From: Anabaena lutea FACHB-196
GTDB taxonomy: Bacteria > Cyanobacteriota > Cyanobacteriia > Cyanobacteriales > Nostocaceae
NCBI RefSeq assembly: GCF_014698305.1
Contig: NZ_JACJST010000005.1
Coordinates: forward strand, 124,001 to 188,000
Length of the DNA stretch: 64,000 nt
Direction of reading: 5' to 3'
This document shows, in pieces, positions 63,831-64,000 of the stretch. The notes below the pieces were generated by a model. That model was given only the letters and a program-made list of their open reading frames with translations. It was not told where the DNA came from and made no database searches. Made by a program: the position numbers and the translations under genes. Within the stretch, counting starts at the first letter, position 1. Each line of letters begins with the position of its first letter.

Positions 63831-64000
63831 ATGGACATCAAATTTTCTGATAATATTTCACAATATCTCCCTTTTAGGAATAGGAATGGAAATATTGTTT
63901 TATTAGTTGAAATAAAAGCCGAAAACCTAGAAAATGTTTTTAAGCAAAATGCTATTTCTCAATTGAAAACATACTACTTGCAGAATATTAAACAGGATAT
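63831..64000 (+). CDS. Start of a possible nuclease-like protein, 3' truncated by window edge
   Basis: ATG 63831 with GAGG 10 nt upstream opens a frame that runs to the window end (56 residues). The segment NIVLLVEIKAENLENVFKQN followed by AISQLKTYY resembles the VEIKA strand (E-x-K) and following helix of PD-(D/E)XK-type proteins common in cyanobacteria. Only the beginning is visible, so the family is tentative. An overlapping ATG at 63826 in another frame ends quickly and is rejected. Confidence 0.5.
   Translation, partial: MDIKFSDNISQYLPFRNRNGNIVLLVEIKAENLENVFKQNAISQLKTYYLQNIKQD

Noticed and set aside
63826-63905. Frame from ATG 63826
   Set aside because: Stops after 26 codons; the frame from 63831 runs to the window end and shows a VEIKA motif.

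Overview
The window comes from a filamentous, Nostoc/Anabaena-type cyanobacterium (order Nostocales). The evidence is the gene content: RpaB, an NblB-like HEAT protein, cyanophycin synthetase and cyanophycinase, a cytochrome b6f haem-assembly factor, CbiT, a group 2 sigma factor beside carB, and several cyanobacterial DUF families. HIP1-type GCGATCGC octamers and abundant short tandem repeats (heptads such as CAATGAC, AATCCAA and AAAATTA) between genes agree with this. Base composition is about 40% GC throughout, with AT-richer accessory stretches.

Layout. 1-3.1 kb: end of an SLH-domain protein, a GDSL hydrolase with a PEP-CTERM tail, and a class II aldolase whose 3' end overlaps it. 3.2-5.8 kb: an AT-rich decayed island on the minus strand (Uma2 pseudogene, HsdM and HsdR remnants, one intact 395-aa unknown gene with an RX4H motif), abutting the 3' end of a tRNA-Thr. 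5.9-9.3 kb: DUF3493 protein, a secreted beta-helix/SLH protein, a small conserved protein and repeat-rich spacers. 9.3-15.4 kb: the rimP-nusA-ylxR-infB translation/transcription operon, with a possible attenuator in the rimP leader. 15.5-26.8 kb: housekeeping and envelope genes (radA, rpaB, CCB factor, DUF456, PEP-CTERM protein, NblB-like, CBS, M15 peptidase) plus a GT10 glycosyltransferase.

26.8-38.1 kb is the most unusual part. A minus-strand cluster encodes a 180-aa unknown protein, a 237-aa protein and a 1499-aa membrane protein. The last two carry closely similar Asn/Gly-rich motifs, one at the C-terminus of the smaller protein and one at the N-terminus of the larger. That is the arrangement expected of amyloid-type signalling motifs linking an effector to a STAND-like sensor. 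The large protein combines a degenerate P-loop region, alpha-helical repeats, a membrane segment, cadherin-like domains and a C-terminal ARC6/IMS-like domain. A glycine-rich-domain-like protein, a second STAND NTPase (NB-ARC/TPR), an M23-like/SH3 secreted protein and another secreted protein follow.

38.2-64 kb is mostly core: mutT, DUF760, a sigD-like sigma factor, carB, dps, a 2Fe-2S ferredoxin-like protein, a pentapeptide-repeat/RidA fusion, a Nudix hydrolase, malQ, rodZ-like and rsuA-family genes, a DUF2993 protein, cdsA, cbiT, two tandem Ser/Thr kinases, a short tatA, cphB-cphA, trmD, ispF and the start of a further gene. Between cphB and trmD lies a 430-bp structured element bounded by inverted repeats. 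Several gene ends or starts (trmD, ispF, the CCB gene, cdsA) run into tandem repeats, so these repeats affect coding sequence here.
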